Virus record (IMG/VR): IMGVR_UViG_3300032293_000868
Location: 1-23,097 of that record
Source of the DNA: a virus
DNA: 23,097 nucleotides
Strand: one strand, 5' to 3'
Shown here: positions 5,936-12,647 of the stretch, one piece after another
Layout: each line of letters opens with the position of its first letter
Numbering within the stretch: the first letter of the stretch is position 1
Notes under the pieces: generated by a model
The model's database searches: none
The model's input: the letters and a program-made list of their open reading frames with translations, nothing else
Told to the model about the DNA's origin: nothing
Translations under genes and position numbers: made by a program

Positions 5936-6952
5936 TTATACTAGTTGCAAGGTATTTTGTACAACCTTTAGCAAACGATTTTTCTCTGCGTTGATTGCAG
6001 GGTCAAATCCGCTTGCGCTTGCGAGCATGCTTTCATTGTTACCACCACGTGATGTGCGGTACCAGTCAAGGCGCTCAGTGAGTGCATTGAACGCACCCCA
6101 CGCATTACCAGCGATCATACCATTAAATTCGCCAGTGTAAATGTCGTTGATAACATCTACCTTGTTCTCCCACTTCTTTACGGCACCCTTAGCGTCTTTT
6201 TCTGGCTTAGGGTATGCAGCAAGAATGATGTCGTAGAAAGTTTTAGCACTGACTTCCTTCTCAATCATAGCCTTAGCCATGAGATCAAATTCGTCCATGT
6301 ACTTATTAGCCATGCCAAGAGTCTCACGTGCAATCTGCACCTTGCCATTGGCAGTCTGAGTGTGACGAATCTTGAATGATTGCTTGACACCATTCTTCTT
6401 GCGTGTGGTGTTAAGTGCAAGATTGAGAGTGTTAGCGCACACAACACGAACTGGTGTTATGCTTGCTTGAATTGCGATTGAGCCGTCATGTGATGTGTTG
6501 ATGAGCAAATAGGTCTTCACCTTATCTGCAACGCCACTAGGGTCTAGGATTGTTTCACGCTCTAGTGCAAGGGCACCAAAGACAACACGTCCACCCTTGA
6601 TTGAGCCAGCAGTCTCCCAACGGCCACCGCCGTCTAGGATGTTATCACCAAATGAGAATAGATCCTCATTCTGCAATACGTGATAGCGTTCACCAACGAC
6701 ACCAAGAATATCAGTCTGGGCGCTATCAGTGGGATTGGTACGCACGACATATTGGTATTCCTTGTCGCTTGTTAAGTGTGCAGGGGTAGGTAGATCTTCA
6801 AGACGAACGTTCCAACCATTAAGGCTTGCAGCCTCTAGCATTTCTGCGGTTGTTTTTTCTTCTGTAAAGACAGTACCCAATCCATGCCATGCAGGTTCAC
6901 GGAAAGATGCAAAAGATGTTTTTCCGTTTTGTATTTCTAGGTCATGTGCCAT
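5936..6952 (-). CDS. DUF932 / TIGR03299 phage-plasmid-like protein
   Basis: 338 residues, close to the usual size for this family. Recognisable blocks: PAWHGLGTVF near residue 20, LGVVGERYHVLQNEDLFSF near residue 83, TYLLINTSHDGSIAIQASITPVRVVCANTL near residues 147-176, and a C-terminal AWGAFNALTERLDWYRTSRGG. Start at 6952 with AAGGAG eleven bases upstream. The family is widespread on phages and plasmids; no enzymatic function is established. It is driven by a TGTCAG-type promoter with a perfect Crp-like palindrome about 100 bases upstream of +1. It is followed by a hairpin and tRNA-Asp. Confidence 0.92.
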   Translation of the reverse strand: MAHDLEIQNGKTSFASFREPAWHGLGTVFTEEKTTAEMLEAASLNGWNVRLEDLPTPAHLTSDKEYQYVVRTNPTDSAQTDILGVVGERYHVLQNEDLFSFGDNILDGGGRWETAGSIKGGRVVFGALALERETILDPSGVADKVKTYLLINTSHDGSIAIQASITPVRVVCANTLNLALNTTRKKNGVKQSFKIRHTQTANGKVQIARETLGMANKYMDEFDLMAKAMIEKEVSAKTFYDIILAAYPKPEKDAKGAVKKWENKVDVINDIYTGEFNGMIAGNAWGAFNALTERLDWYRTSRGGNNESMLASASGFDPAINAEKNRLLKVVQNTLQLV

Positions 6953-6976
6953 GAGTTTTTCTCCTTATTGTTGTTG

Positions 6977-7100
6977 AGATTTAAGTATATCAGGATAGAC
7001 TGACAAATGCAAATCAGGCTAATTAGATATGGGGCAAATTGGACATTTTTTTAATGCCTCGTAAAGACACGTGTGATATTGGTCACATGGGGCCCGAGCC
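6977..7100 (-). promoter_or_regulatory. Modular control region upstream of the DUF932 gene
   Basis: In the direction of transcription: GGGGCTCGGGCCCC (about 7088-7102), TGTGA-N6-TCACA palindrome at 7072-7087, TTTACGAGG, AAATGTCC at about 7042-7049, TGTCAG (7000-7005), 10 bases, TGA-TATACT (6984-6992). Predicted +1 is about 6977. No -35 match at the usual place. Confidence 0.7.
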
Positions 7101-7121
7101 CCAAATTTTGCGGGAGCTGAA

Positions 7122-7144
7122 TAAGCAGTTTATAGATATGCTTA
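7122..7144 (-). other. 3' hairpin, compensated stem
   Basis: TAAGCA/TGCTTA stem with an 11-base loop, just past the stop at 7165. The stem differs from the TGAGCA/TGCTCA copies on both sides, so pairing is preserved. Confidence 0.55.
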
Positions 7145-7164
7145 GATCTATTAGTAGCCCCCTA

Positions 7165-7572
7165 CTAAATATCTATTCTGTCAACACTGGATGACAAATA
7201 AGTTACACCTTGAGGCTCTGACACTGAATCAAAATCAATATCATGAATTAAGTTCTGCGCTTCTTCTTCATTGACTGCATTAACTGTAATTGCATATGTA
7301 ACTGTAACTTCAACCTCAAATTCTGTTGTTAGTTCAAATCCCATAATTTCTGCAATTGCTTCTGCATGTTCTTGTGCAAGCGAAAGGTTTTCTAATTCGC
7401 TAAGAGTCCACTCTTTCATTGCCTCAATCATATGGTTTTTGTTAGCAGAATCAACATATGATCGCTGAGTTACTTTCTGAATCTGCTCCTCTAGTTGTGC
7501 AACACGAAGAGTTGCTTTTGCTAGGGAATCACGAAGAAAGTCTTCTGTTGCATTTATTACTGTTTGGTCCAT
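7165..7572 (-). CDS. Coiled-coil phage protein, unknown function
   Basis: 135 residues. Residues 1-75 are a heptad-rich coiled coil (DFLRDSLAKATLRVAQLEEQ ... LSLAQEHAEAIAEIM). Residues 80-135 look beta-rich and acidic (ELTTEFEVEVTVTYAITVNA...). Ribosome site AGAAAGAGG. It has its own TGTCAG-type promoter. Not a family I can name; the layout suggests an oligomeric cytoplasmic protein. Confidence 0.75.
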   Translation of the reverse strand: MDQTVINATEDFLRDSLAKATLRVAQLEEQIQKVTQRSYVDSANKNHMIEAMKEWTLSELENLSLAQEHAEAIAEIMGFELTTEFEVEVTVTYAITVNAVNEEEAQNLIHDIDFDSVSEPQGVTYLSSSVDRIDI

Positions 7573-7597
7573 TGGGGGCCTCTTTCTGTTTGTTGGT

Positions 7598-7626
7598 TAG
7601 TTTAATTGTACTAGGTACCACTGACA
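7598..7626 (-). promoter_or_regulatory. TGTCAG-type promoter
   Basis: Reverse strand TGTCAG (7621-7626), 10 bases, TACAAT (7605-7610), predicted +1 7598, about 25 bases before the ATG at 7572. Confidence 0.6.
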
Positions 7627-7700
7627 AATTGGGTGCCACTCCCCCAGGGGACTTTAGCCAAATGAATGGATTAGATCCATAGTCTTGGATTGAACTCAGG

Positions 7701-7767
7701 GGGAGAGGCGTGAGCAGTTTAGCGACTTACTCAGGTCGTTAGGGTTCAGGACTTTAACTGCCCCCCT
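7701..7767 (-). ncRNA. Candidate structured RNA between two leftward genes
   Basis: Nested pairing on the reverse strand: outer GGGGG/CCCCC, middle GCAGTT/AACTGC, inner CGAC/GTCG. The 3' hairpin family is embedded (TGAGTA/TGCTCA, 11-base loop, at 7711-7733). It lies directly after the 142-residue gene. It may be an elaborate 3' end or an independent small RNA; it does not fold as a tRNA. Confidence 0.35.
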
Positions 7768-7774
7768 AAGTTAG

Positions 7775-8203
7775 TTAGAGATAACGAGCAACTGCTTGAT
7801 AAGTTGATGCTGAAACTGTTTCCTCATCTGTCATCTTTAGAATACGAATTGCGTTTTCCATTTCTTGCTTTTGCTCACGATAAGTGTGATGTCCAATAGA
7901 CTCAAAATCTCTAGTTGGCTCTTTTGGTAACGCTGACTCTGAAAGACCTGTTAGGTCAAAGTCAATGTTAAGTGTTCCGTTCCAAGAACGAAATGATGTG
8001 CGGAAGTTTTCTGCCTTCTTGATGTTTGCTACTGCATAGTCAATAAGTTCCTTCTGATAAGCCTTGCGATCCTTCTCATACTTTGACTCAAGTGCATCTT
8101 GTAGCAAGTAGTCTGCTTCTAGTTTAGCAAGTGATGCTTCTAGTGCCTTGATTACCTTTGGTGTTGCGATCTTTACTGAGATGGATTTGCTTCTTGTTGC
8201 CAT
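7775..8203 (-). CDS. Lys/Glu-rich helical phage protein, unknown function
   Basis: 142 residues. Residues 1-75 are helical and charged (KVIKALEASLAKLEADYLLQ, then KYEKDRKAYQKELIDYAVANI). The middle 'FRTSFRSWNGTLNIDFDLTG' is beta-like. The end is helical with 'REQKQEMENAIRILKM'. Own TGTCAG-type promoter and no neighbour overlap, so a single-gene unit. Family not recognised. Confidence 0.75.
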   Translation of the reverse strand: MATRSKSISVKIATPKVIKALEASLAKLEADYLLQDALESKYEKDRKAYQKELIDYAVANIKKAENFRTSFRSWNGTLNIDFDLTGLSESALPKEPTRDFESIGHHTYREQKQEMENAIRILKMTDEETVSASTYQAVARYL

Positions 8204-8230
8204 TTTTATTTTCTCTTTTCTTTGGTGGGT

Positions 8231-8259
8231 TATTTATATTATAGTAGGTGGGACTGACA
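8231..8259 (-). promoter_or_regulatory. TGTCAG-type promoter
   Basis: TGTCAG (8254-8259), 10 bases, TATAAT (8238-8243) preceded by TAC; predicted +1 8231, about 28 bases before the ATG. The 3' hairpin of the next gene upstream (8266-8288) abuts it. Confidence 0.65.
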
Positions 8260-8265
8260 TTAAGT

Positions 8266-8288
8266 TGAGCCTTTTTAATTCATGCTCA
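8266..8288 (-). other. 3' hairpin family member
   Basis: TGAGC/GCTCA stem (one mismatched closing pair next to the loop) with an 11-base loop, 20 bases past the stop at 8308. Confidence 0.5.
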
Positions 8289-8307
8289 GGAATGACTGTC
8301 TAACTAG

Positions 8308-8475
8308 TTATGAACTAGCCTTCCATGTTGTCCAGCGTGTCATGCCATTTACATCTAACTTAACACGAACTGTGTCATTTGCGGTTGGTGAGATTTCCAA
8401 GATTGTTCCTGTTACCTTTGACTTCTGTGAAGTGTAGAGGTCGCCCACCTTGTATGTTGCTGTTGATACTGTCAT
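8308..8475 (-). CDS. Small beta-rich (SH3-like?) protein, 55 aa
   Basis: I choose the ATG at 8475 (MTVSTATYKVGDLYTSQKSK) with AAGGAGA seven bases upstream; the longer form from 8541 would span the promoter. Short strands 'YKVGDL', 'VTGTILEI', 'TVRVKLDVNG', 'RWTTW' suggest a small barrel. It is similar in layout to the 65-residue protein at 14242 and to the 74-residue protein at 11915. Probably a nucleic-acid or protein-binding accessory; unproven. Confidence 0.75.
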   Translation of the reverse strand: MTVSTATYKVGDLYTSQKSKVTGTILEISPTANDTVRVKLDVNGMTRWTTWKASS

Positions 8476-8499
8476 TTGTTTCTCCTTTGTAGTTGGTAC

Positions 8500-8582
8500 T
8501 ATATTAAGTGTAGCAAAAAATCTAAGAAATATCAAATCCATTTCCTAGAAATCTCACTATTTGGACTGTGATATAGGTCACA
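8500..8582 (-). promoter_or_regulatory. Sigma-A promoter with perfect Crp-like palindrome
   Basis: TTGATA (8530-8535), 17-base spacer, TACACT (8507-8512), predicted +1 8500. TGTGATATAGGTCACA at 8567-8582 is a perfect TGTGA-N6-TCACA centred about 74.5 bases upstream of +1. Confidence 0.75.
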
Positions 8583-8654
8583 CTATTTTTTTGTTATGGT
8601 GAACAATAATAGCCCTATGAAAGATAAGACTACATATATGTCCATTTATCCCCC

Positions 8655-9377
8655 TCACTTTTTAGTGGCTGAGAATACAATGTCGCTCTTTGAGTATACA
8701 CACAATGAGCAAGATACGCAAGCGGAGCCCTTTTGAGAGATAAGGGGAATAGCCTTGAGATTCTCAGGGCACTTAGCACCAGGGCGACCAATCATCTCTT
8801 TCATATCTGCCTGCCCTACCGCAAAATTCTTAGCAAGGTAGGCAAGCTTTACGCCATGATCTTTTTTCAGGGTAAGGCCAATAGGCTTATTCTCGCTATC
8901 TGTAGAATAGTATAAAGATAGATTAGGAATATCCTTAAGGATAAGCGCTGCAGACTTAACACGTGTATATACCCAGAATTGAATATCTGGCTGCTCTTCA
9001 ATTACCATGCGCCATGCGTTAGTGTAGTCGTCGTTAAAGAAATCTCCGTCCCAGTGGATACGAAATAACTTAGGTGCATTCTTCTTTACGCATTCCGCCT
9101 TGAATTCTGCAATCATTTCTGAAAGTAGCGAATACATTCCTTGAAGATCTTCATCCTTGAGCAATGCCCAGTTATGCAATAGGTTTTTCTTTACACTAGG
9201 GAATACCTTTTCTAGTTTTCCTGCATAGCATACACTCTCGCATACACTAGTAGCGCCAGGGCATGAATATGCTTTTCCTGCGGGAAGACCAAAAGTATTA
9301 GCCATGCTAGCCTGCTTACCATTAGGGGTAACAACGTTTGCTACTTTTCTATCTTTTGATCTAAGTAATTTTGTCAT
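8655..9377 (-). CDS. GP88-like Cys-rich phage protein
   Basis: 240 residues. Start at 9377 (MTKLLRSKDRKVANVVTPNG) because the longer start at 9425 lies upstream of the promoter's predicted +1. Conserved features: CPGATSVCESVCYAGKLEK, giving three Cys in C-x6-C-x3-C; FRIHWDGDFFNDDYTNAWRM; FWVYTR; LYYSTDSE; and a C-terminal group KCPEN...CVSCSLCVYSKSDIVF. This matches my memory of the phage 'gene product 88' family, whose Cys pattern suggests a metal or iron-sulfur cluster. No activity is established. Rather well conserved for this region. Confidence 0.78.
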   Translation of the reverse strand: MTKLLRSKDRKVANVVTPNGKQASMANTFGLPAGKAYSCPGATSVCESVCYAGKLEKVFPSVKKNLLHNWALLKDEDLQGMYSLLSEMIAEFKAECVKKNAPKLFRIHWDGDFFNDDYTNAWRMVIEEQPDIQFWVYTRVKSAALILKDIPNLSLYYSTDSENKPIGLTLKKDHGVKLAYLAKNFAVGQADMKEMIGRPGAKCPENLKAIPLISQKGSACVSCSLCVYSKSDIVFSATKK

Positions 9378-9382
9378 GGGGG

Positions 9383-9529
9383 TTACTCGCTTTCTTTCTT
9401 TAATTTTAGCATGTAGGACTGACATTTCTTTCTGTCATATTTTTTTTTGTTGGGGATAGCTGAGGCAGCATTAGATCTACGTAACTCCATAAGGATACGT
9501 AATTGTTCAGGGGTCTTTTTCTGGCTCAT
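9383..9529 (-). CDS. Small basic protein (48 aa)
   Basis: MSQKKTPEQLRILMELRRSN then AASAIPNKKKYDRKKCQSYM..., about a third Lys/Arg, probably nucleic-acid binding. The 'KKTPEQL...RRSNAAS.IP.KK' pattern resembles a small protein common in actinophages. The ATG is exactly +1 of a TTGATA-N17-TAAGAT promoter, so leaderless. The TGTCAG promoter for the next gene lies inside its coding region, five bases separate the two genes. Confidence 0.75.
   Translation of the reverse strand: MSQKKTPEQLRILMELRRSNAASAIPNKKKYDRKKCQSYMLKLKKESE
9396..9424 (-). promoter_or_regulatory. TGTCAG-type promoter inside the basic-protein gene
   Basis: TGTCAG (9419-9424), 10 bases, TGC-TAAAAT (9403-9408, TGC 9409-9411), predicted +1 9396. 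Confidence 0.6.
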
Positions 9530-9604
9530 ATAATAATCTTACCAGATATGGGGAAAAATATCAAATCTCGTAAATGTGATCTACATCACAGGGGGCTCGG
9601 GCCC
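9529..9604 (-). promoter_or_regulatory. Control region: GGGCCC box, Crp-like palindrome, sigma-A promoter
   Basis: GGGGCCCGAGCCCC box at about 9592-9604, TGTGA-N6-TCACA at 9575-9590, TTTACGAG, TTGATA (9559-9564), 17 bases, TAAGAT (9536-9541), +1 on the ATG at 9529. The palindrome is centred about 53.5 bases upstream. Confidence 0.75.
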
Positions 9605-9608
9605 CATT

Positions 9609-9854
9609 TTAGTCTAGGTAAACGTACCAATCAACTTCTTCATCAAAATCAAAGTCAACTGTTTGTGTTTCACCAAAGTCGTTGCTAACTTGAATGCTAT
9701 ATACATCGCCAGTAGAATCAACATCAATAGCAATTACTTCAACGATATCATCGTCAAAAGAAATCAGATCACCAATTTCTAATGCATCTGCAGTTAGCAC
9801 GTCAGCTTTTATTAGTTCCATGATCTTTATTGTATCATCAGTTTTATCTTCCAT
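9609..9854 (-). CDS. Very acidic beta-rich protein (81 aa)
   Basis: About a third Asp/Glu. Strands 'ALEIGDLISFDDDIVEVIAI', 'DVYSIQVSND' and 'TVDFDFDEEVDWYVYLD' suggest a small barrel. It starts inside the end of the 21-residue membrane peptide gene (ATGGAAGATAA, 11-base overlap); an alternative internal start is MELIK at 9821. The composition fits a DNA-mimic or inhibitor type protein, but that is only a suggestion. Confidence 0.65.
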   Translation of the reverse strand: MEDKTDDTIKIMELIKADVLTADALEIGDLISFDDDIVEVIAIDVDSTGDVYSIQVSNDFGETQTVDFDFDEEVDWYVYLD

Positions 9855-9909
9855 CTGAAATCATCTTTACTGCAAATAAAACTGCGACTGCAGTCAATAG
9901 TATTGCCAT
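9844..9909 (-). CDS. 21-residue membrane peptide
   Basis: MAILLTAVAVLFAVKMISDG then R: one hydrophobic helix with a charged end. Strong AGGAGGAG ribosome site six bases upstream. Its ATG overlaps the preceding stop (TAATG), and its stop overlaps the next start. Both couplings and the ribosome site support a real gene despite its size. Confidence 0.55.
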   Translation of the reverse strand: MAILLTAVAVLFAVKMISDGR

Positions 9910-10193
9910 TAGTACTCCTCCTCTGGTAGCCAAAAGTGTAGGTGGTGTTGTTGAATAATTGCGCTGGCAGGTGCCTGTGTTGAGCCACGATAAGTGATCT
10001 GAAAGTCACCAACCATAGGCATATCAATCATGCGGTGATAGTCCTCATCATAGTAGGCATCAATAGCCTCAATACATGGCGTGACCATCTCTGCAGGTAC
10101 TGGAGGATAGTGATTACCCTTGAGGTGATAAAGAATCTGAGTTTCCAAATCCAATACTGTGTCCTGAATTCCTAGTGCGGTTACTGATCCCAT
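9909..10193 (-). CDS. Phage protein of unknown function (94 aa)
   Basis: Start at 10193 (MGSVTALGIQDTVLDLETQI) in a TAATG overlap; the longer form from 10208 is not needed. Pattern 'YHLKGNHYPPVPAEMVTPCIEAIDAYYDEDY' followed by a beta-like 'GDFQITYRG...QQHHLHFWLPEEEY'. The 'hLrgNhyPPvp' stretch resembles a short phage protein motif I have seen in actinophages. Function unknown. Confidence 0.75.
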   Translation of the reverse strand: MGSVTALGIQDTVLDLETQILYHLKGNHYPPVPAEMVTPCIEAIDAYYDEDYHRMIDMPMVGDFQITYRGSTQAPASAIIQQHHLHFWLPEEEY

Positions 10194-10336
10194 TACATTC
10201 CCTTCCAATCTTCAACTACTCCGTCAATAGCATCCTGAATATCTGCGTGGAATATTGCTAACTCATCTTGAGTCATTCCACCTATAAAAGAATTCTGATA
10301 ATTAGGCTTCCAAATAATTACTTCTGCATCTATCAT
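10193..10336 (-). CDS. 47-residue phage protein
   Basis: MIDAEVIIWKPNYQNSFIGG then a helical segment (DELAIFHADIQDAIDGVVED). Overlaps the upstream stop by ATGA and the next start by TAATG, so fully coupled. No family recognised. Confidence 0.62.
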   Translation of the reverse strand: MIDAEVIIWKPNYQNSFIGGMTQDELAIFHADIQDAIDGVVEDWKGM

Positions 10337-10542
10337 TTTACTGATACCTTTCCATCACGATAAAATACCTTAGTGTACATTTTACCCATAGGGTCTGACA
10401 TATTGTAGGTTGCATATTCGTTAGCAATCCCAAAGTCTACGCACTTATTCCATGCGTTTACAACTTCTAGCATATCCGTACTACGCAGGGTATGTACAAG
10501 TGTGCCATCATATGAAGTGGTGAGTGAGTAGTTATATTCCAT
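10333..10542 (-). CDS. 69-residue phage protein, unknown
   Basis: MEYNYSLTTSYDGTLVHTLR then EVVNAWNKCVDFG and a beta-like C-terminus (MYTKVFYRDGKVSVK). Starts immediately after the previous stop (TAAATG). Looks like a small alpha/beta protein; similar in outline to the 69-residue protein at 13353. Confidence 0.72.
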   Translation of the reverse strand: MEYNYSLTTSYDGTLVHTLRSTDMLEVVNAWNKCVDFGIANEYATYNMSDPMGKMYTKVFYRDGKVSVK

Positions 10543-10674
10543 TTATTCTGTCCAATCTAGTGTAAGTTCTGAGTCTACCAGTTCTGAGTAATAGGTGTCA
10601 ATTCCACAATCCCAGCAATAGAATCCGTCAATGTGCAGATCCTCATTACATAAAACGCATAAGGCTTCAATCAT
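10543..10674 (-). CDS. Zinc-ribbon microprotein (43 aa)
   Basis: MIEALCVLCNEDLHIDGFYC then WDCGIDTYYSELVDSELTLD: C-x2-C at 6-9 and C-x2-C at 20-23, a compact Cys4 zinc ribbon. One base separates its ATG from the previous stop. Very acidic C-terminus. Probable metal-dependent binding protein, partner unknown. Confidence 0.7.
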   Translation of the reverse strand: MIEALCVLCNEDLHIDGFYCWDCGIDTYYSELVDSELTLDWTE

Positions 10675-10675
10675 A

Positions 10676-10807
10676 TTACCCAAAATACTCACCCATATTC
10701 TTTTCATCTTGCCAGTCACGATAGTGTGGCTCGCATAGTTCGTTGATCTTGATAGATATTGCAGAGATACTCATACGCTGAGCAAAACATACTTTGCATT
10801 CGTTCAT
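10676..10807 (-). CDS. Small Cys-containing protein, operon leader gene (43 aa)
   Basis: MNECKVCFAQRMSISAISIK then INELCEPHYRDWQDEK. C-x2-C at 4-7 plus Cys25 and His28 would complete a zinc site. Ribosome site GAAGGA. First gene of a seven-gene coupled operon (10807 to 9609) from a TGTCAG-type promoter. Confidence 0.65.
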   Translation of the reverse strand: MNECKVCFAQRMSISAISIKINELCEPHYRDWQDEKNMGEYFG

Positions 10808-10837
10808 AGGGGGTTCCTTCTTTCTTAATTAACTTGA

Positions 10838-10986
10838 TATAAATATCCTACACTATGGGGCTGACATGAGCAACTCTTAAAGTCACTTAATCTCAAAATA
10901 TGAGAAAATTTGGGTGTGAGTAATATCACAACGTAAAGCCTGTGGATAACCTGTGGACGACACGCCGTGGGGGTCGGGCCCCATTT
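10838..10986 (-). promoter_or_regulatory. Control region of the 10807-9609 operon
   Basis: In order of transcription: GGGGCCCGACCCCC (about 10969-10983), degenerate DnaA box (10952-10960), perfect DnaA box TTATCCACA (10941-10949), TTTACG, TGTGA-N6-TCACA at 10915-10930, TGTCAG (10861-10866), 10 bases, TAGGAT (10845-10850). The palindrome is centred about 84.5 bases upstream of +1 (10838). Confidence 0.7.
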
Positions 10987-10994
10987 TTGAAGGT

Positions 10995-11017
10995 TGAGCA
11001 GTTTTAAATCTTGCTCA
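10995..11017 (-). other. 3' hairpin family member, perfect stem
   Basis: TGAGCA/TGCTCA with an 11-base loop (GTTTTAAATCT on the + strand), 11 bases past the stop at 11029. On the + strand it is followed by GGATTTTTT, so it could also terminate rightward transcription. Confidence 0.6.
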
Positions 11018-11028
11018 GGATTTTTTAT

Positions 11029-11154
11029 TTACTTTCGCAAATCGTTTTTGATTTCTTGCAAGTCAGCTTTTAAATCTTGCCACATTAAACGAAAGCAAGA
11101 AAGCACTCCAAGAAATAAAACTATCTGCACGATTGTTGTGATAAATCTACTCAT
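11029..11154 (-). CDS. 41-residue membrane protein with coiled-coil tail
   Basis: MSRFITTIVQIVLFLGVLSC FRLMWQ: hydrophobic helix at residues 4-20, then DLKADLQEIKNDLRK, a short charged helix. Overlaps the upstream stop by ATGA. No family; layout is like small holin-type or membrane-anchored phage proteins. Confidence 0.6.
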   Translation of the reverse strand: MSRFITTIVQIVLFLGVLSCFRLMWQDLKADLQEIKNDLRK

Positions 11155-11333
11155 GCACTTACCTCCACTTTATAGCAAGCCTCAGAAAATTTACCTTCAT
11201 GAAATCTTGGATTATCAGCAAGGAACCATTCGCTAAATTCAAAAACTAAATCTTGAAAAACGTGAGGGTCCATATAGTCAAGAAATCCATTTAGAATTTT
11301 TGCGGTTTCTACATAGTCTTTTCTAGTCATCAT
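11151..11333 (-). CDS. Conserved small phage protein (TRKDYV... type)
   Basis: 60 residues: MTRKDYVETAKILNGFLDY..., FEFSEWFLADNPRFHEGKFS then EACY. The pattern 'TRKDYV.tA.iL......f...fs..f..dNpRF...kF..AC' is common among phage small proteins. Function unknown. Two adjacent ATGs; the first overlaps the preceding stop (TAATG). Confidence 0.8.
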   Translation of the reverse strand: MMTRKDYVETAKILNGFLDYMDPHVFQDLVFEFSEWFLADNPRFHEGKFSEACYKVEVSA

Positions 11334-11494
11334 TATAGTTGCACCAACTTTTCTACATGTGCAGAAATTTGATTATATGCATTAGCGCAATCATAGCAAT
11401 ATGTTTCAGTAGGGATTCCACCTAGCATGAATGCGTCAATTCCAGAATATACAAGTGCAGTTGATTCGCAATTAACTATTAAACAAGTTTTCAT
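11333..11494 (-). CDS. 53-residue Cys-containing protein
   Basis: MKTCLIVNCESTALVYSGID, then TETYCYDCANAYNQ: Cys at 4 and 9 and C-x2-C at 33-36, a probable zinc site. Coupled to both neighbours by TAATG overlaps. Unknown target. Confidence 0.65.
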   Translation of the reverse strand: MKTCLIVNCESTALVYSGIDAFMLGGIPTETYCYDCANAYNQISAHVEKLVQL

Positions 11495-11700
11495 TATTCT
11501 GCCACCTTTAGCGTTGCATATGAATTGCCTGCGTTGAGTTCATCTAGTGCAGGCTGAATGCGTGGAGTAAGTAATTCTTTTAGCATTGCCTCAAGCATAG
11601 CAACCTGATCTATTGTAGGTAGTGCAAGCAATTGCTTAGCGACTGGATGTGTTTCGTCTAATTCAGTTACGAATTGTAGAGAGTGGTTTATTGTTATCAT
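11494..11700 (-). CDS. 68-residue phage protein, unknown
   Basis: MITINHSLQFVTELDETHPV then a helical leucine-rich segment (LPTIDQVAMLEAMLKELL). Ribosome site AGGAAA. TAATG overlap with the next gene. Not recognised. Confidence 0.68.
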   Translation of the reverse strand: MITINHSLQFVTELDETHPVAKQLLALPTIDQVAMLEAMLKELLTPRIQPALDELNAGNSYATLKVAE

Positions 11701-11718
11701 TATTTTATTTCCTATTCT

Positions 11719-11913
11719 TTAGTTTGATTTTGTTAGTGTTAAACTGCCACGAAGTGTGCCAGTAATTCCAAGAGTGTCGCAAGCGACTTTTACGGATACG
11801 CCAACTGGTAACTGAGTTGGGTAAGTGTTGATGAATTGTGCAACTGCACCTTTTGATGGTAGCGAAATTGTTTTGACCTCTCCGCTAAAGGTTTCTAGTT
11901 TGATCTTGTACAT
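11719..11913 (-). CDS. 64-residue phage protein; paralogue of the gene at 14570
   Basis: MYKIKLETFSGEVKTISLPS ... INTYPTQLPVGVSVKVACDT. It aligns along nearly its whole length with the 58-residue rightward protein at 14570 (shared K-I/V, SG..K.I.L, V..FI, L....V.V.C..L.I.G). Start one base after the previous stop. Small alpha/beta fold, unknown function. Confidence 0.72.
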   Translation of the reverse strand: MYKIKLETFSGEVKTISLPSKGAVAQFINTYPTQLPVGVSVKVACDTLGITGTLRGSLTLTKSN

Positions 11914-11914
11914 A

Positions 11915-12139
11915 TTAGTTTTCCTTTCTTACTGCAAGAGTTGCCCAAAACTCATCACGAATGAGATCAGTTCTGGAATAATTAGGGCGTACACGCACAC
12001 GATAAGCGTATGTGTTTTCACCATACCAAATCTCGTCTGCAATTTCTGCATGAACGATTGTGCCCTCAATTTTGCGAGAGCGTGATTTGTAGGACTGGCC
12101 TTCTAGTAGGCTTGAGATTGTGTAGATTTGTGCTGACAT
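11915..12139 (-). CDS. 74-residue beta-rich protein
   Basis: MSAQIYTISSLLEGQSYKSR, KIEGTIVHAEIADEIWYGEN, YRVRVRPNYSRTDLI and FWATLAVRKEN suggest a small barrel, similar in outline to the 55-residue protein at 8308 ('VTGTI...VRVKL..RWTTW'). GAAGGTGAC before the ATG. Leads a six-gene unit running to 11029 from a TGTCAG-type promoter. Confidence 0.7.
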   Translation of the reverse strand: MSAQIYTISSLLEGQSYKSRSRKIEGTIVHAEIADEIWYGENTYAYRVRVRPNYSRTDLIRDEFWATLAVRKEN

Positions 12140-12171
12140 TGGTTGTCACCTTCTTTTCTTGTTTTTTGTTA

Positions 12172-12254
12172 TGTATTTATTTTAGCAGATTGGACTGACA
12201 TTAGCCAATCCAAAAACGGACATTTAGGACATTGGGAATGTGACCTTGGTCACT
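12172..12254 (-). promoter_or_regulatory. Control region with Crp-like site and TGTCAG promoter
   Basis: TGTGA-N6-TCACT at 12239-12254 (one mismatch), AATGTCCTAAATGTCCGTTTTTGG-type box at about 12212-12236, TGTCAG (12195-12200), 10 bases, TGC-TAAAAT (12179-12184), predicted +1 12172. The palindrome centre is about 74.5 bases upstream. Confidence 0.7.
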
Positions 12255-12429
12255 ATGGGCTGACCTTCCAGTCAGTCCACATAGGGAGACGATCAGGGTC
12301 AGTATCGTTATACCAACGCTCAATGTTATTTTCACATTCCATGCAGAATGTAAATTGTGTATCTGCAATTTCTGAGATAGCAGATTTCATAGGTTTATGC
12401 TCAACGCATTTTGTAGTTAATGTAGTCAT
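12253..12429 (-). CDS. Zinc-binding small protein (58 aa)
   Basis: MTTLTTKCVEHKPMKSAISE ... QFTFCMECENNIERWYNDTD. Cys8, His11 and CMEC at 29-32 form a likely zinc site, then an acidic, W-rich tail. AAAGGTGG ribosome site identical to that of the 14242 gene. Single gene with its own TGTCAG promoter; its stop lies in the next control region. Confidence 0.72.
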   Translation of the reverse strand: MTTLTTKCVEHKPMKSAISEIADTQFTFCMECENNIERWYNDTDPDRLPMWTDWKVSP

Positions 12430-12457
12430 TTTTGACCACCTTTCTTTTTTTGTTTAT

Positions 12458-12642
12458 ACCTAGTATTATAGCAGGGGGGTCTGACATTTGCTCATGTTAT
12501 GTAAAGTAGATTATCACCATAAACTATACCAAAATGGACATTTGGGATATGTGATCTGCATCATGTGGATAAATCACGCTCATCTTAAACTGTGACGTAA
12601 ATCATGTGGATAAACCTGTGGATAACTTTTTGGGGCCCGACC
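12458..12642 (-). promoter_or_regulatory. Control region with three DnaA boxes and two Crp-like/DnaA composites
   Basis: In order of transcription: GGGTCGGGCCCC (about 12630-12641), DnaA box 12617-12625, DnaA box 12605-12613 fused to TGTGA-N6-TCA (12591-12606), ATCACGCTCA word (12573-12582), second composite 12550-12572, AAATGTCC (about 12537-12544), TGTCAG (12481-12486), 10 bases, TGC-TATAAT (12465-12470), predicted +1 12458. Confidence 0.72.
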
Positions 12643-12647
12643 CAAAA

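Noticed and set aside
7690-7770. tRNA or tmRNA suggested by GTTCAATCC and nested stems
   Set aside because: The T-arm bases do not pair and no acceptor stem forms; kept only as a weak structured-RNA candidate.
12143-12463. 106-residue rightward frame
   Set aside because: Runs opposite to a real 58-residue gene and its control regions; low-complexity translation.
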